Positions 38,060 to 49,252 of a DNA stretch of 64,000 nt are shown here, piece by piece. A model generated the notes under the pieces. That model was not told where the DNA came from, searched no databases, and saw only the letters and a program-made list of their open reading frames with translations. The translations under genes were made by a program, and so were the position numbers. Position 1 is the stretch's first letter. Every line of letters starts with the position of its first letter. Source of the DNA: Nonomuraea pusilla (GTDB lineage Bacteria > Actinomycetota > Actinomycetes > Streptosporangiales > Streptosporangiaceae); the NCBI RefSeq assembly GCF_900109355.1, contig NZ_FOBF01000020.1, positions 125,053-189,052 of the forward strand, given 5' to 3'.

Positions 38060-38245
38060 TCACGCACTCTCGACCAGGGCCGCGAACCAGTCGGCGGCCT
38101 CTCTCTGGTTGCCGGGCATGACACGAGCGTAGACGCGGAGAGTGATGGCGGGGCCGGCGTGGCCGAGCCGCTCAGAGAGCACCTTCACGGGCTTGCCACC
38201 CATGAGAAGGATCGTGGCGTACCACCTGGATGCCTGCCTGACGTA
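38060..38245 (-). pseudogene. C-terminal remnant of a tyrosine integrase next to tRNA-Leu
   Basis: Leftward reading gives WYATILLMGGKPVKVLSERL, GHAGPAITLRVYARVMPGN and QREAADWFAALVES, then a stop. This is the end of an actinophage or ICE-type tyrosine recombinase: the H/R-box His in LGHAG and the nucleophile Tyr in RVYARV are present. The sequence becomes unrelated before about 38245, so the catalytic Arg and the N-terminal domain are gone. Its 3' end points at tRNA-Leu, a usual attachment site. Confidence 0.8.
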
Positions 38246-38549
38246 GGTGCCGGGTCGGGGGCGATGGCCAGTGCCGGGCCGGTGAGGGCGGTCAGGACTG
38301 TGACGGTGCCTTCTAGGCCAAGGCCCCTATCGGGACACACTCCACGGACCGGCGCATACGGCACCGCCCCGATCCGGCCGACAGATCCACGGCAGGACAC
38401 GGGGCCGGTTGTCGCACGGGTCAGGCCTGATCTGAGGCAGTACGACCTTGATTCTCACAGTTGTCGCAGGTCAGATGTACCTGGAGACCGGTGGGAACCT
38501 CGCGCGGGGCAGCCCGTGGTCATCCGGTTCCGCACACGCCGGCGAGCGT
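38246..38549. other. non-coding remnant between integrase fragment and hydrolase gene
   Basis: About 300 bases with no supported gene. It is somewhat lower in GC around 38420-38480. No copy of the tRNA 3' end was found in it. Confidence 0.4.
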
Positions 38550-38597
38550 GGGCCCGCAGGCGGCCTCGGGGTCGGTGCCGGTCGCGCCTGCGGGCCC
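38550..38597 (-). terminator. hairpin after the tripeptidyl-peptidase-like gene
   Basis: Perfect 13-bp arms GGGCCCGCAGGCG and CGCCTGCGGGCCC with a 22-base loop start about 24 bases beyond the hydrolase stop codon. Confidence 0.7.
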
Positions 38598-38620
38598 GCG
38601 GGTGGTGCGGGGCGAACGTG

Positions 38621-40126
38621 TCAGGCGGCCGGGCGGCCGCAGGTGACGTCCTTGCCGGGCAGGACACCGTCGACCAGGTAGCGGGTCACCTTGGTGTCGA
38701 CGCAGGTGTTCCCGTCTGCGATGTAGACGCCGTGGCGGTAGGCGCCGTTCAGTGTGATCATGCGGGAGCCGGTCAGCGCCCGGTGCATGGCCTGCTGACC
38801 CGGGTAGGGCGTCGCGGGGTCGCCGGCCGCGCCGACGATCAACGCCGGTACGGAGTTGCCGATCCTGGTGGGCTCTTCAAGCGGCTTGACCGGCCAGAAC
38901 GCGCACGGGGTGATGTTGCGGGCGAGCGGTCCGAACAGTGGTTCGGCGGTGCGGTGCCGCTGGATGTCGCGGTAGTAGGTCTCCGGGTCGCGGGGCGCGG
39001 CCCGGTCACCGCACAGGATCGCCGTGCCGGCCCGGTCCGAGGCCTCTCCGGCACCGGTGAACAGGCCGTCGAGGAGTTCCTTCAGCGAGGCGGGCGGCGG
39101 TGTTTCGCCGGCACGGCTCAGCGCCCGCGCCTCCTCGGCAAGGGTGGCATAGGACTGCGGGCTGTCGCTGTAGAGGCGTACGAACAGCCAGTACGGCACC
39201 ACCTGGGCATCGACGTGGTATCCGCCGATCTTCACGGGATGCCGGTTGATCTTCTCTACGGTCGCCAGGACCGCGTCACGTGTGCCGCCCAGCCCGTACT
39301 CCTTGTCATGTGATGCGGCCCAGGACGCCCAGCGCCGTAGCGCGGCGTCCATCGCGGGGGCGGCACGCGAGAACATGCGCGGACCGTACACCTGCGGGTC
39401 GACGGCGCTGTCGAGCACGACCCGGTCGGCCCGCGAGCCGAACATCTGCAGGTAGGTCGCGCCCAGGTAGGTGCCGTAGGAGTAGCCGAGGTAGGACAGC
39501 TTCTGCTCGCCGAGCGCGGCCCGGATCACGTCCATGTCGCGTGCGGTGTTCCTGGTCGTGGCGTACGGCAGGGCCTGGAGATTGCCCTTGGCGCAGCCCG
39601 CCGCCAACTCTCTGGCGAGACGTACGCCCTTGTCGAAGGTACGCCGGTCGGGTCCCGCCGAGCGGAGGAAGGTGTCGGTCTGCCACCGGCAGCTGATCGG
39701 TGTGCTGCGTCCGACGAATCGGGGGTCCATGCCCACCAGGTCGTAACGGGCCGCGACCTCGGGAATCTGCGTGCCCAGGAGCGTCATCGAGAGGCCGGAG
39801 CCTCCCGGCCCGCCGGGGTTGAGCAGCAGGACGCCGCGGCGCCGCGAGGCATCGGCGGCCTTGATCCGGGAGAGCGCGATGGAGAGGGTCCGCCCCTCCG
39901 GCCTGCGGTAGTCCATCGGGACCAGGACGGTGGCGCATTGAGCACCGGCGGTGTCCAGCTGTTCGCCCATCTGATCGCCGGGTCCGGTCGCGCAGGCGCC
40001 CCAGGTGATCGTCTGATGGTGGAAGCGGTCCAGGGGTGTGGCCGCCTGCGCCGGTGCGGCGGCGCCCAATCCGATTCCGGCCGTGAGCGCTACCGCGGCG
40101 GCCGTTCCACGCTTGATGAGGAGCAT
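38621..40126 (-). CDS. secreted alpha/beta hydrolase, tripeptidyl aminopeptidase-like
   Basis: Exported serine peptidase of 501 residues. The signal peptide MLLIKRGTAAAVALTAGIGL ends at PAQA. The oxyanion-hole region reads LLLNPGGPGGSG, the nucleophile elbow YLGYSYGTYLGA, the Asp region LIVGAAGDPATPYP and the His region NGAYRHGVY. The C-terminal TAP-like domain (CGRPAA end, disulfide cysteines) matches SlpD/SlpE-type mycelium-associated tripeptidyl aminopeptidases of Streptomyces. It likely trims N-terminal tripeptides of extracellular proteins. ATG 40126 follows AAGGAATGACGC. It is divergent from a LuxR-type two-component pair that may control it. Confidence 0.9.
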   Translation of the reverse strand: MLLIKRGTAAAVALTAGIGLGAAAPAQAATPLDRFHHQTITWGACATGPGDQMGEQLDTAGAQCATVLVPMDYRRPEGRTLSIALSRIKAADASRRRGVLLLNPGGPGGSGLSMTLLGTQIPEVAARYDLVGMDPRFVGRSTPISCRWQTDTFLRSAGPDRRTFDKGVRLARELAAGCAKGNLQALPYATTRNTARDMDVIRAALGEQKLSYLGYSYGTYLGATYLQMFGSRADRVVLDSAVDPQVYGPRMFSRAAPAMDAALRRWASWAASHDKEYGLGGTRDAVLATVEKINRHPVKIGGYHVDAQVVPYWLFVRLYSDSPQSYATLAEEARALSRAGETPPPASLKELLDGLFTGAGEASDRAGTAILCGDRAAPRDPETYYRDIQRHRTAEPLFGPLARNITPCAFWPVKPLEEPTRIGNSVPALIVGAAGDPATPYPGQQAMHRALTGSRMITLNGAYRHGVYIADGNTCVDTKVTRYLVDGVLPGKDVTCGRPAA

Positions 40127-40411
40127 GCGTCATTCCTTGGTGAAGGGGTTGTTTCCAGCGGATCCGGCGCGCGTCGGCTTCCGGCGCTCCGGCAGTGATG
40201 TGTCCGGGCCCAAGGGTGTCCCCCTGTTGATCATTGATCACTGGCTGTATCCAACGCTAGGGTCGTGAGCAGCCCCTGGACATCCTGCGGAAAGCCGATC
40301 CGGGCCTTGCCACCGGCACACCAGCCGCCCGCTTTTCTGCGACCGCTGCCCCAACGACGACTCCTCCCAAAGGAGGACAAAGCGGGCCACGCCGGCGGCT
40401 ATCTTCATCTG

Positions 40412-41644
40412 ATGAACATGGTGCGGCGATGGGGCCGCTGGTGGCGCGGCTTGCCGGTGATGGTCGCCGACAGCATGCTGGCCGGTGTGTTGACCGCGCT
40501 GGCGGTGACGCAGGCCGCCTTGTCCGCCCACAACCCGGTCGTGCTGGCGTACCTGCTGGCGGTGCTCACCACCGCGCCGCTGGTGCTGCGCAGGCGCCAC
40601 CCCGTCCCTGTCCTTGCGGTGATCACCGTAGGCCTGATCGGCTGCAGCCTGGCCGACTACCCCAACGGATTCCAGGCCCCGCCGGTGCTGGTCAGCCTCT
40701 ACACCGTCGCGGCCTACCGCCGGGAGGGCCACCGCGACGGCGTCCTGGCCCTGGTGTTGATGGCGGGCATCCTCGTTCCCGACCTCATCCGGTCCGGGCT
40801 GACCTTCGCGATCGTCAAAAGCCTGGTCGAGAACGTGCTTCAGCTCGGCGCGGCCTGGGCCATCGGGGAGGGGGTGCGCAGCCGCCGCCTGCGCCACCAG
40901 GACCTGATCGAGCACGCCCGCCACCTGGAGATCGAACGCGAGGAGAAAGCCCTGCGAGCGGTCGCCGAAGAACGCGTGCGAATCGCCAGGGAGCTGCACG
41001 ACGTGGTCGCCCATCACCTGTCGGTCGTCTCGATCCAGTCCGGTGCCGGCGGCCGCCTGATCGACACCGAGCCCGACACCGCACGCGAAGCCTTCTCCTC
41101 GATCGCCGCCACCACCCGCGAGGCGCTGGCCGAACTCCGGAACATGCTGTCGGTCCTGCGCCTCACGTCCGACACCGGTGAGGACTCCTACGCCCCCCAG
41201 CCGGGGCTGGCTCAGCTGGACACGCTGCTGGAGCGCTCCCGCCTGTCGGGCCTGTCGATCCGGCGGGAAACCTCCGGTCAGGTACGCCCGCTGCCATCCG
41301 GCGTGGACCGATGCCTGTACCGCATCGCTCAGGAATCACTGACCAACGTGCTCAAACACGCCCCACACGCCGACGTGACCCTTACCCTGACCTACCACCC
41401 CGCCGCGGTCACGCTGCAGGTCAGCGACGACGGCCCGGCCATCACCGGACACAGCGCCGATGGGCACGGCCTGATCGGCATGCGCGAACGAGCCACCCTC
41501 TACGGTGGCGCCCTCACCGCCGGCCCACGCGAGGACGGCGGCTTCACCGTGACCGCACACCTGCCCGCCTCCCCGCTCGCCGAGCCCGTCCTCGCCACGC
41601 CCCACCCGCAGCAGAGCGCACCGCGACTGGAGGTGCCCCGATGA
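40412..41644 (+). CDS. sensor histidine kinase (HisKA_3, NarL-type partner)
   Basis: Membrane kinase of about 410 residues with four or five N-terminal helices (VMVADSMLAGVLTALAVTQA) and no large outside domain. Phosphoacceptor His196 lies in RIARELHDVVAHHLSVV. The ATPase domain has QESLTNVLKHAP and GHGLIGMRERATLYGG. ATG 40412 lacks a Shine-Dalgarno; TATCTT ends 7 bases before it, compatible with a leaderless mRNA. It overlaps the response regulator start by 4 bases. Confidence 0.92.
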   Translation: MNMVRRWGRWWRGLPVMVADSMLAGVLTALAVTQAALSAHNPVVLAYLLAVLTTAPLVLRRRHPVPVLAVITVGLIGCSLADYPNGFQAPPVLVSLYTVAAYRREGHRDGVLALVLMAGILVPDLIRSGLTFAIVKSLVENVLQLGAAWAIGEGVRSRRLRHQDLIEHARHLEIEREEKALRAVAEERVRIARELHDVVAHHLSVVSIQSGAGGRLIDTEPDTAREAFSSIAATTREALAELRNMLSVLRLTSDTGEDSYAPQPGLAQLDTLLERSRLSGLSIRRETSGQVRPLPSGVDRCLYRIAQESLTNVLKHAPHADVTLTLTYHPAAVTLQVSDDGPAITGHSADGHGLIGMRERATLYGGALTAGPREDGGFTVTAHLPASPLAEPVLATPHPQQSAPRLEVPR

Positions 41645-42342
41645 CCGGCCCCGACACCGATCGCGGGACCATCCGCGTCCTGGTCGTCGACGACCAGGCC
41701 CTGGTCCGCGCGGGCCTGGTCGCCCTCCTCCGCACCGATGCCGGTCTCACGGTCGTCGGCGAGGCCGCCGACGGCCACGAAGCCATCGCCCGGGCCGAGG
41801 CGACCGCCCCGGATGTCATCTTGATGGACATCCGCATGCCCAACCTGGACGGCGTCGCCGCCACCCGCCACATCCTCGCCCACGCCGCCGGCCCGGCACC
41901 GAAGATCCTCATCCTGACCACCTTCGACCTGGACGAACACGTCTTCGCCGCCCTGCGCGCCGGCGCCTCGGGATTCCTGCTCAAAGACACCCCCGCCGAC
42001 CAGATGCTGGCCGCGATCGCCACGGTCGCCCGCGGCGAGGTGCTGCTGGCGCCCAGCGTCACCCGACGCCTGGTCCACCACTTCGTCACCGCGCCCGAAC
42101 CCAACCGGCGCCGGCCCGAAGAGCTCGCCCAGCTCACCAGCCAGGAAACCGCCGTGCTCCACCTGGTCGGCCAGGGCCTGGCCAACCAGCAGATCGCCAC
42201 CCGCCTGAACATCGCCCCGGCCACCGTCAAATCCCACCTGGGCCGCCTCATGACCAAGCTGAAGCTGTCCAGCCGCGCCCAAGCCGTGGTCGTCGCGTAC
42301 GAGACCGGCCTGATCATCCCTGGAACCGGAGACCGTACCTGA
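41641..42342 (+). CDS. NarL/LuxR-type response regulator
   Basis: Regulator of 233 residues. Receiver: acidic pair in VLVVDDQALVRAG, phospho-acceptor Asp63 in VILMDIRMPNLDG, and Lys in GFLLKDTPADQM. The LuxR helix-turn-helix reads LTSQETAVLHLVGQGLANQQ then IATRLNIAPATVKSHLGRL. It is the cognate partner of the kinase just upstream. Targets are unknown; the divergent secreted peptidase is a candidate. Confidence 0.93.
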   Translation: MTGPDTDRGTIRVLVVDDQALVRAGLVALLRTDAGLTVVGEAADGHEAIARAEATAPDVILMDIRMPNLDGVAATRHILAHAAGPAPKILILTTFDLDEHVFAALRAGASGFLLKDTPADQMLAAIATVARGEVLLAPSVTRRLVHHFVTAPEPNRRRPEELAQLTSQETAVLHLVGQGLANQQIATRLNIAPATVKSHLGRLMTKLKLSSRAQAVVVAYETGLIIPGTGDRT

Positions 42343-42402
42343 TGCTCAACGGGCCGGGCGGAAGAGTCGAGGCCGTGCCCGGGGCAAACTGAGGGAGGAC
42401 GG

Positions 42403-42714
42403 ATGTCACCTTCCAGGTTCGTCTCGGCCGTTGCCGCCTGCCGTGCCATGGCGGGCGCCTCAACGGTCCCGGTCAGCAACTTCCTCCTTGGCTTCTCGGT
42501 GTCGGTCTTCCTCGGCAAGCCCGGCGGCGGCTTCGAGCCCGCGGTCCGCGACCGCACCGGCGGTCAGGCCGACCACGTCGGCGGGGCAGCTCAGCTGTGC
42601 AGGTCGCAGGGCGGGATTCTTGCTTTCCGCCCCCGGCAGATTCATGCCTATTCGCCCATCCCGGCCGCAACTGTCGGTGCGTACGAGGAATCATCCGGTG
42701 AGCATCGGAGTTGA
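42403..42714 (+). other. possible small open frame of about 103 codons
   Basis: A GGGAGGACGG ribosome-binding site precedes ATG 42403, but the protein (MSPSRFVSAVAACRAMAGAS, later RPRQIHAYSPIPAATVGAYE) matches no family known to me and is not compositionally convincing. It ends 17 bases inside the SnoaL-like gene. It may be a remnant; the rest of the 350-base spacer shows nothing else. Confidence 0.25.
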
Positions 42715-43216
42715 TGGCATCGTGATCGAGAAGACTGGCATCTCCTTCGGCCCGAGCTCGTCCCGGAATCGTCTGTCCGAGACCGGCGATCCATCCGGCG
42801 AGGGCGCCGAGGCCGCGTTGGAAACGTTCTACTACAGCCTCAACAACCGCGACCTCGACACACTCCGCGCCGACTGGTCCGCGCACCCCCTTGCGCAGCT
42901 CAACAATCCGGTCGGCGGCATCCTGCGGGGTGGAGACGCGATCTCCGATCTCTACGCGAAGATCTTCAGCGGCTCCGTAACGGTTCAGGTCACCTTCGGC
43001 GACGTGGTCGCCTACCTGGGTGATCGGCATGCCGTGTTCGCCGGACGGGAAATCGGCAGCTACACCACTGCCGACGGCATCGAGACCCCTCTTGAGATCC
43101 GCACCAGCCGGTACTTCCGCTACGAGGAAGGTCACTGGCGCCAGTATCACCACCACGGCAGCATCGACGACCCCGACGCTCTCCGCGCCTACCAGCGAGC
43201 CATCCGGGGCAGCTGA
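42698..43216 (+). CDS. SnoaL-like/NTF2-fold protein
   Basis: Protein of about 172 residues with an NTF2-like domain from residue 35: EAALETFYYSLNNRDLDTLR, NPVGGILRGGDAISDLYAKI, RTSRYFRYEEGHWRQYHHHG. The family ranges from polyketide cyclases to stress-linked proteins. No catalytic pair can be assigned, so the role is open. GTG 42698 has GAGGAA eight bases upstream; the first 30 residues are not family-like, and a GTG at 42722 is possible. Confidence 0.8.
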   Translation: MSIGVDGIVIEKTGISFGPSSSRNRLSETGDPSGEGAEAALETFYYSLNNRDLDTLRADWSAHPLAQLNNPVGGILRGGDAISDLYAKIFSGSVTVQVTFGDVVAYLGDRHAVFAGREIGSYTTADGIETPLEIRTSRYFRYEEGHWRQYHHHGSIDDPDALRAYQRAIRGS

Positions 43217-43665
43217 CCCTCCAGCCAGGCGAACATGGCCGCCTCGCCTGTTCAATCGGCGTGCCGCATCGATCGCCATGCTGTCGCTGATGCACGCGCG
43301 GGTGCCGGCGGCCGGCTACGGCACGGTCAGCGGCTGCGAACGCCGCAACGGTCACTACTTCAGCGCGGGCCTCCTGGCCGGTGAGATCAGCGACCGTCAC
43401 CCCCCCTGCCTGGTCAGTACGGCTAGGCCGGCCCGCCTGTCGACCTCGCCGCCGCCGGAGTGGCCGCCGTCATGTCGGGCTTGTTCGCGGTGGTCGAGGG
43501 ACGTGGAGCTAGCGCCCGTCGACGAGCCGCGCCCGGTGCAGCCGCGTGTGCAACGGCCCGCGGCTGACCGGGCCGGCGTTCCTGTTGGCCTGTCGTTCAC
43601 GACACTGCTTGGTTCTGGGGGACGTCGGGCCGCGGGGACGGTGCTCGGCCGCGGAAACCCCGGCT
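43217..43665. other. intergenic stretch without supported gene
   Basis: About 450 bases between convergent genes. Short frames on both strands look partly protein-like (for example AGYGTVSGCERRNGHYFSAG on +, near 43310) but have no start signal or family match. It may be a decayed gene. No repeats or hairpins stood out. Confidence 0.35.
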
Positions 43666-45162
43666 TCACCTGTTGGCTGGAGGAGTGGAGAGGGGTGACG
43701 CCGGATCGAAGAGGACGTGATAGCCCTCTCGTGAGAAGACTTCACGATATCCGCGTCGCAGCAACGACTCGACGTCCTCGGCTTGGGCCTGGAGTGAGGC
43801 GAAGTGTGGTTGTCTGCCTTGGAGGTCGGCCAGGATCCACGGGGCCCGCTCGGGCCGTGCCGCCGTCTTCGCGGCCCAGGCCACGACCTTGGTCCGGGCC
43901 GACATGTTCGGGCCGACGGCGTTGGCTGCTTCGACGAGGACGCCGTCCGGAATCCGGCGCATGGCCTCCGCGGCCGCGGCGGATCGGGGTCCTGCCGTGT
44001 ACCAGCTTGGTGTGAGCAGCTTGCCGAGGGCGAAGAACGGCACGATGCTCACCGCCGTGACCACCGTAACCGCCGCGACGATGGTCCGGGATGGGAGGAG
44101 TCGCGGCAGTTGCCGCCCTTGCGTCGCCCGGCGAAGTCGTACAGCGCCGTCAACCGCGGCGCAGAAGAGTGCCATGACGATTGCGGCGTTGTAGTGGTAG
44201 CGGGTCCCCCACCAGCCGGCGGCGCCGGGGTCGGTGGCGAGCATGCGCTCCGCCAGCAACGCCAGCGGTGCCAGAACGTACGGCGACAGCAGCGGCAGAA
44301 AACACAGCGGGGCGAAGAGCAGCAGGAGCGTCCAGAGTTTCGTGTCGGGGGTGGCGAGAACGCGCAGGATGTCCAGCGGCCGTGACACCAGGCCCCTGAT
44401 CGCCTCGCCGGGGCCGTCGCCCCAGCCGGTGTAGTACCAGTACCGGCCTGGATCGGACCCGAACGCCGGCATGATCACATAGGTGGCCAGGCAGAGGTAA
44501 CCGGCCCCGCCGGCAAGCACTCCGGCGCCGACGCGACGCCACTCCGGGAGGAACAGCAGACCCGCGCCGAGGCCGATGACGAAGATCGCCATATCCTCCT
44601 TGACCAGGAGCAGCGCGCCGGCCGCCGCCAGCGCGTGCCAGCGCCGCCCCGCCTGGATCCGCTCGAACAGCACCGCGGTGATCAGGGGCACGAAGGCGTA
44701 CTCATGGAAATGGAAGTTCACCGCCTCAGCGATGGGCCATGACAGGACGTAGGCGATCGCCACTGGATACGCGGCCCCGGCGCCGAGCGCACGCCTGACG
44801 TACACCCAGAAGGGCACCGCCGCGGCGGAGAAGAGGGCGGCCTGCGCCACGATGAGCGTCTCCGGGCCGTCGTGGATCCAGTAGAGCGGCGCCAGCGACG
44901 CGAGGATCGGTGAGAAGTGGTCGCCGAGCAGACTGAACGCCGAACCGAGTTCCTGCCAGTTGCCCTTCACGAACGAAAGGGGAGCGTCGAAATTCGCGTA
45001 CCCTCGGACGCCCTGATCGAATATGACGAGGTCGTAGATCCCAGTCCGGAACGTATAGAACTCCACTAATCCGAGTGTCGAATACGCTGCGAACGCGATC
45101 GCTGTGAGTGCTCCTAACAAGTATCTGTGGGGCAAGCGTTCGAGAGGGCGGCGTGAAGGCAT
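43666..45162 (-). CDS. DUF2079 multi-pass membrane protein
   Basis: Integral membrane protein of 498 residues with about ten helices. Family segments are FDQGVRGYANFDAPLS near residue 47, LLGDHFSPILASLAPLYWIH, FHFHEYAFVPLI and GWWGTRYHYNAAIV. DUF2079 proteins resemble GT-C glycosyltransferases in layout (acidic residues in the first outside loop, here GIYDLVIFDQG), so a role in cell-surface glycan or lipid-linked sugar transfer is possible but unproven. The C-terminal soluble part (LLRRGYREVFSREGYHVLF) is typical. ATG 45162 has no clear ribosome-binding site. Confidence 0.88.
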   Translation of the reverse strand: MPSRRPLERLPHRYLLGALTAIAFAAYSTLGLVEFYTFRTGIYDLVIFDQGVRGYANFDAPLSFVKGNWQELGSAFSLLGDHFSPILASLAPLYWIHDGPETLIVAQAALFSAAAVPFWVYVRRALGAGAAYPVAIAYVLSWPIAEAVNFHFHEYAFVPLITAVLFERIQAGRRWHALAAAGALLLVKEDMAIFVIGLGAGLLFLPEWRRVGAGVLAGGAGYLCLATYVIMPAFGSDPGRYWYYTGWGDGPGEAIRGLVSRPLDILRVLATPDTKLWTLLLLFAPLCFLPLLSPYVLAPLALLAERMLATDPGAAGWWGTRYHYNAAIVMALFCAAVDGAVRLRRATQGRQLPRLLPSRTIVAAVTVVTAVSIVPFFALGKLLTPSWYTAGPRSAAAAEAMRRIPDGVLVEAANAVGPNMSARTKVVAWAAKTAARPERAPWILADLQGRQPHFASLQAQAEDVESLLRRGYREVFSREGYHVLFDPASPLSTPPANR

Positions 45163-45240
45163 GGCATGAATAATGCCACGGCATCCACCCTCATTGTGGG
45201 ACTATCGCACAATGCACTGTCATCGCAGCAAGGAAAGGCC

Positions 45241-45273
45241 GGGTGTGCCAGAGACATCGCCTCCGGCACACCC
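45241..45273 (-). terminator. hairpin after the small secreted protein gene
   Basis: Perfect 9-bp arms GGGTGTGCC and GGCACACCC with a 15-base loop lie about 10 bases beyond the stop at 45283. Confidence 0.7.
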
Positions 45274-45282
45274 AGCCTCAGG

Positions 45283-45600
45283 CTAGGCCCTGCGCATACT
45301 GTGAGCGTTGGCCTTCATGCCGGCCGGGCAGTAGGCGGTGAGCCCGCTGCGGTCGCCGAACGCCTTGGCGCCCGAGCTGTAGCGCCAGGCGCCATCGGCG
45401 CATTTCACGGCGACCTGGTACTTCTGCGGGCCCGTTCCGTCGCACCAACCGGTGGCGTACCCTCTTCCGCCGCCGTTGTAGTGCTGGATGTCGCAGTAGC
45501 CGTTCCAGTCCGCGTGAGCGGCGGGGGCGATCAGAAGACCTCCCGCCATGGCGGCCGAGGCCAGACCTCCGAGCAGGGCCGCGCGCATGCGTATACGCAT
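45283..45600 (-). CDS. small secreted cysteine-containing protein
   Basis: Exported protein of 105 residues. The signal peptide MRIRMRAALLGGLASAAMAG ends at AAHA. The mature part DWNGYCDIQHYNGGGRGYAT, GWCDGTGPQKYQVAVKCADG and TAYCPAGMKANAHS has four cysteines, probably two disulfides. Similar short secreted proteins occur widely in actinomycetes without assigned function. ATG 45600 follows AAAGGATACT. The upstream DNA is unusually AT-rich, which may hold a strong or sporulation-type promoter. Confidence 0.82.
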   Translation of the reverse strand: MRIRMRAALLGGLASAAMAGGLLIAPAAHADWNGYCDIQHYNGGGRGYATGWCDGTGPQKYQVAVKCADGAWRYSSGAKAFGDRSGLTAYCPAGMKANAHSMRRA

Positions 45601-45823
45601 AGTATCCTTTCCGTCGCATCTACGGATGTGCCGTGGGCGGGGGCGTTCCAGGCTTTCCCGCCCACGGTGATATTTACTTATCGCCGATAATCCGGCAAGT
45701 CTTGATCTTCTTTGTCATATCTGCTTGTCGTCGCACGCGGATGCAGCTCTTCAGTGACTGGACCGTGACTCGCTGACGTTTTCTCAGCGTAAGAAAGGCA
45801 GGCAAGCTTCCGCCGGAACCGCC

Positions 45824-46512
45824 GTGGCCGAGCCGGACTTCGCGTCATTCTCATTACGCAAATCCGCGTTGGTGGCTCATATCACGGACTTGGTGGAGGC
45901 GCGAATGCACCATGCGAACGAACGGAAACCGCCACCCGCGGCGAAGAGGACCCGGCGAAACTCCTTGATCAGGTTCATCACAGCAGGAGTGACAGCGCGG
46001 TGGGCGCGGTCTTGTCGTGGCGAGCGGCCGGCCTGGGATGCGTCCGGCTCGGATTGTCAGTGTGGTGGGCCATACTCCGCCGAGCCGGGGTGATCACTGA
46101 CGAGGCGAAGGCGTTGAAATGGCACAGTTGCTGCGGAGGCTCGACGACGAGGTCCACGTCGAGTACAACACGTTCGGGCTGGAACTCCGCCGCGGGAGCG
46201 TGCGGGGCGGTTCAAGGATCCGCTGATCGACCGCTACTACGCCGAGCAGGCGCGGCGGGGCTCGTTGTCCCGCCGGGACCTGGGCAGGGATCGGCTGCGC
46301 GAGTACGCGGACGGCGAGCGCATCGCCAAGGAGTTGTGCCGTGGCGGCACCCGGACGTTCTCCGTGCCCGTCGAGGGTCGTGGCGCCCTTCATGTGCCAC
46401 CGGGTGTCAGCCGCCGCGGGAGGAGGACCCGGATCAGCGCCGGGCCGTGGACGAGGTGGCCAGGGAGAAGCTGATCGACCTGCGGGCCACCTACAGGAGC
46501 CGGGAGAGGTGA
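45824..46512 (+). pseudogene. degenerate coding region, family unknown
   Basis: Protein-like pieces appear in successive frames of the + strand: MAQLLRRLDDEVHVEYNTFG from 46120, then FKDPLIDRYYAEQARRGSLS and YADGERIAKELCRGGTRTFS, then VDEVAREKLIDLRATYRSRE before a stop near 46512. Each is charged and helix-like but no single frame joins them, so two or more frameshifts are implied. The 45824-46093 part is weaker. I do not recognise the family. Confidence 0.35.
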
Positions 46513-46632
46513 GGGCCTGCCCTCGACGCCCGGTGAAACCGCCACTGCCGGCGCGAGGCGACGATGAGCGGTGTGGGAGACGTCGAGCTCAGTGCTGAGC
46601 ACGTCACCTCGTGGCAGGCGGCCGCCGGGACG

Positions 46633-48771
<2,139 letters not shown>

Positions 48772-48786
48772 CACCATCACAGCATA

Positions 48787-48796
48787 TATGCGCATA
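48787..48796. promoter_or_regulatory. probable metal-sensor operator (TATGCGCATA)
   Basis: A perfect 10-bp palindrome, AT-rich at its flanks (ATATATGCGCATACAC), lies 16 bases before the ATPase start and 44 bases before the sensor start. Position and symmetry fit an ArsR/SmtB-type operator for the divergent pair. Confidence 0.6.
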
Positions 48797-48840
48797 CACG
48801 CAGGCAGGCAAGCAGTGAGGCTCTGGGCTATCCTGACGGC

Positions 48841-49224
48841 ATGCACACCTCGCTGCCCGACTTCGAGATGCCGAACGAGGAACAGGTGCACCTGGCCGCC
48901 GAGTCGTTCCGGCTGCTGTCCGACCCCACCCGCATCAAGATCTTGTGGGCGCTGCTCCAGGGCGAGTCATCGGTGGCCTGCCTGGCCGAGCTCGCGGGCG
49001 CCGCACCGACCGCCGTCAGCCAGCACCTGGCCAAACTGCGCCTGGCCGGCCTGGTCAAGGGCCGGCGCGAAGGGACCTTCGTCTACTACAGCGCCGCCGA
49101 CGAGCACGTGCGCCGACTGCTGGCCGAAGGCCTGTTCCACGCCGACCACATCGACCGCAGCGACCACGCCGCGCAGCACTCCCCTGCCGGCGCGACGCGA
49201 ACCGCGCCCTCCGCCCTCTCCTGA
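48841..49224 (+). CDS. ArsR/SmtB-family metal sensor, NmtR-like (Ni/Co type)
   Basis: Repressor of 127 residues. Winged helix: LSDPTRIKILWALLQGESSV, then PTAVSQHLAKLRLAGLVKG and GTFVYYSAADEH. The last helix carries the alpha-5 metal site Asp87-x-His89, His100 and His103 (ADEHVRRLLAEGLFHADH), with extra His109 and His113 in the tail. Mycobacterial NmtR uses the same spacing plus tail histidines to bind nickel and cobalt. A partner SPC-class ATPase fits that metal range. The alpha-3 cysteine site of other members is absent. TATCCT ends 6 bases before the ATG, compatible with a leaderless mRNA. Confidence 0.9.
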   Translation: MHTSLPDFEMPNEEQVHLAAESFRLLSDPTRIKILWALLQGESSVACLAELAGAAPTAVSQHLAKLRLAGLVKGRREGTFVYYSAADEHVRRLLAEGLFHADHIDRSDHAAQHSPAGATRTAPSALS

Positions 49225-49252
49225 CGCTGCCGGGCTCGTCAACCGGGCGTCT

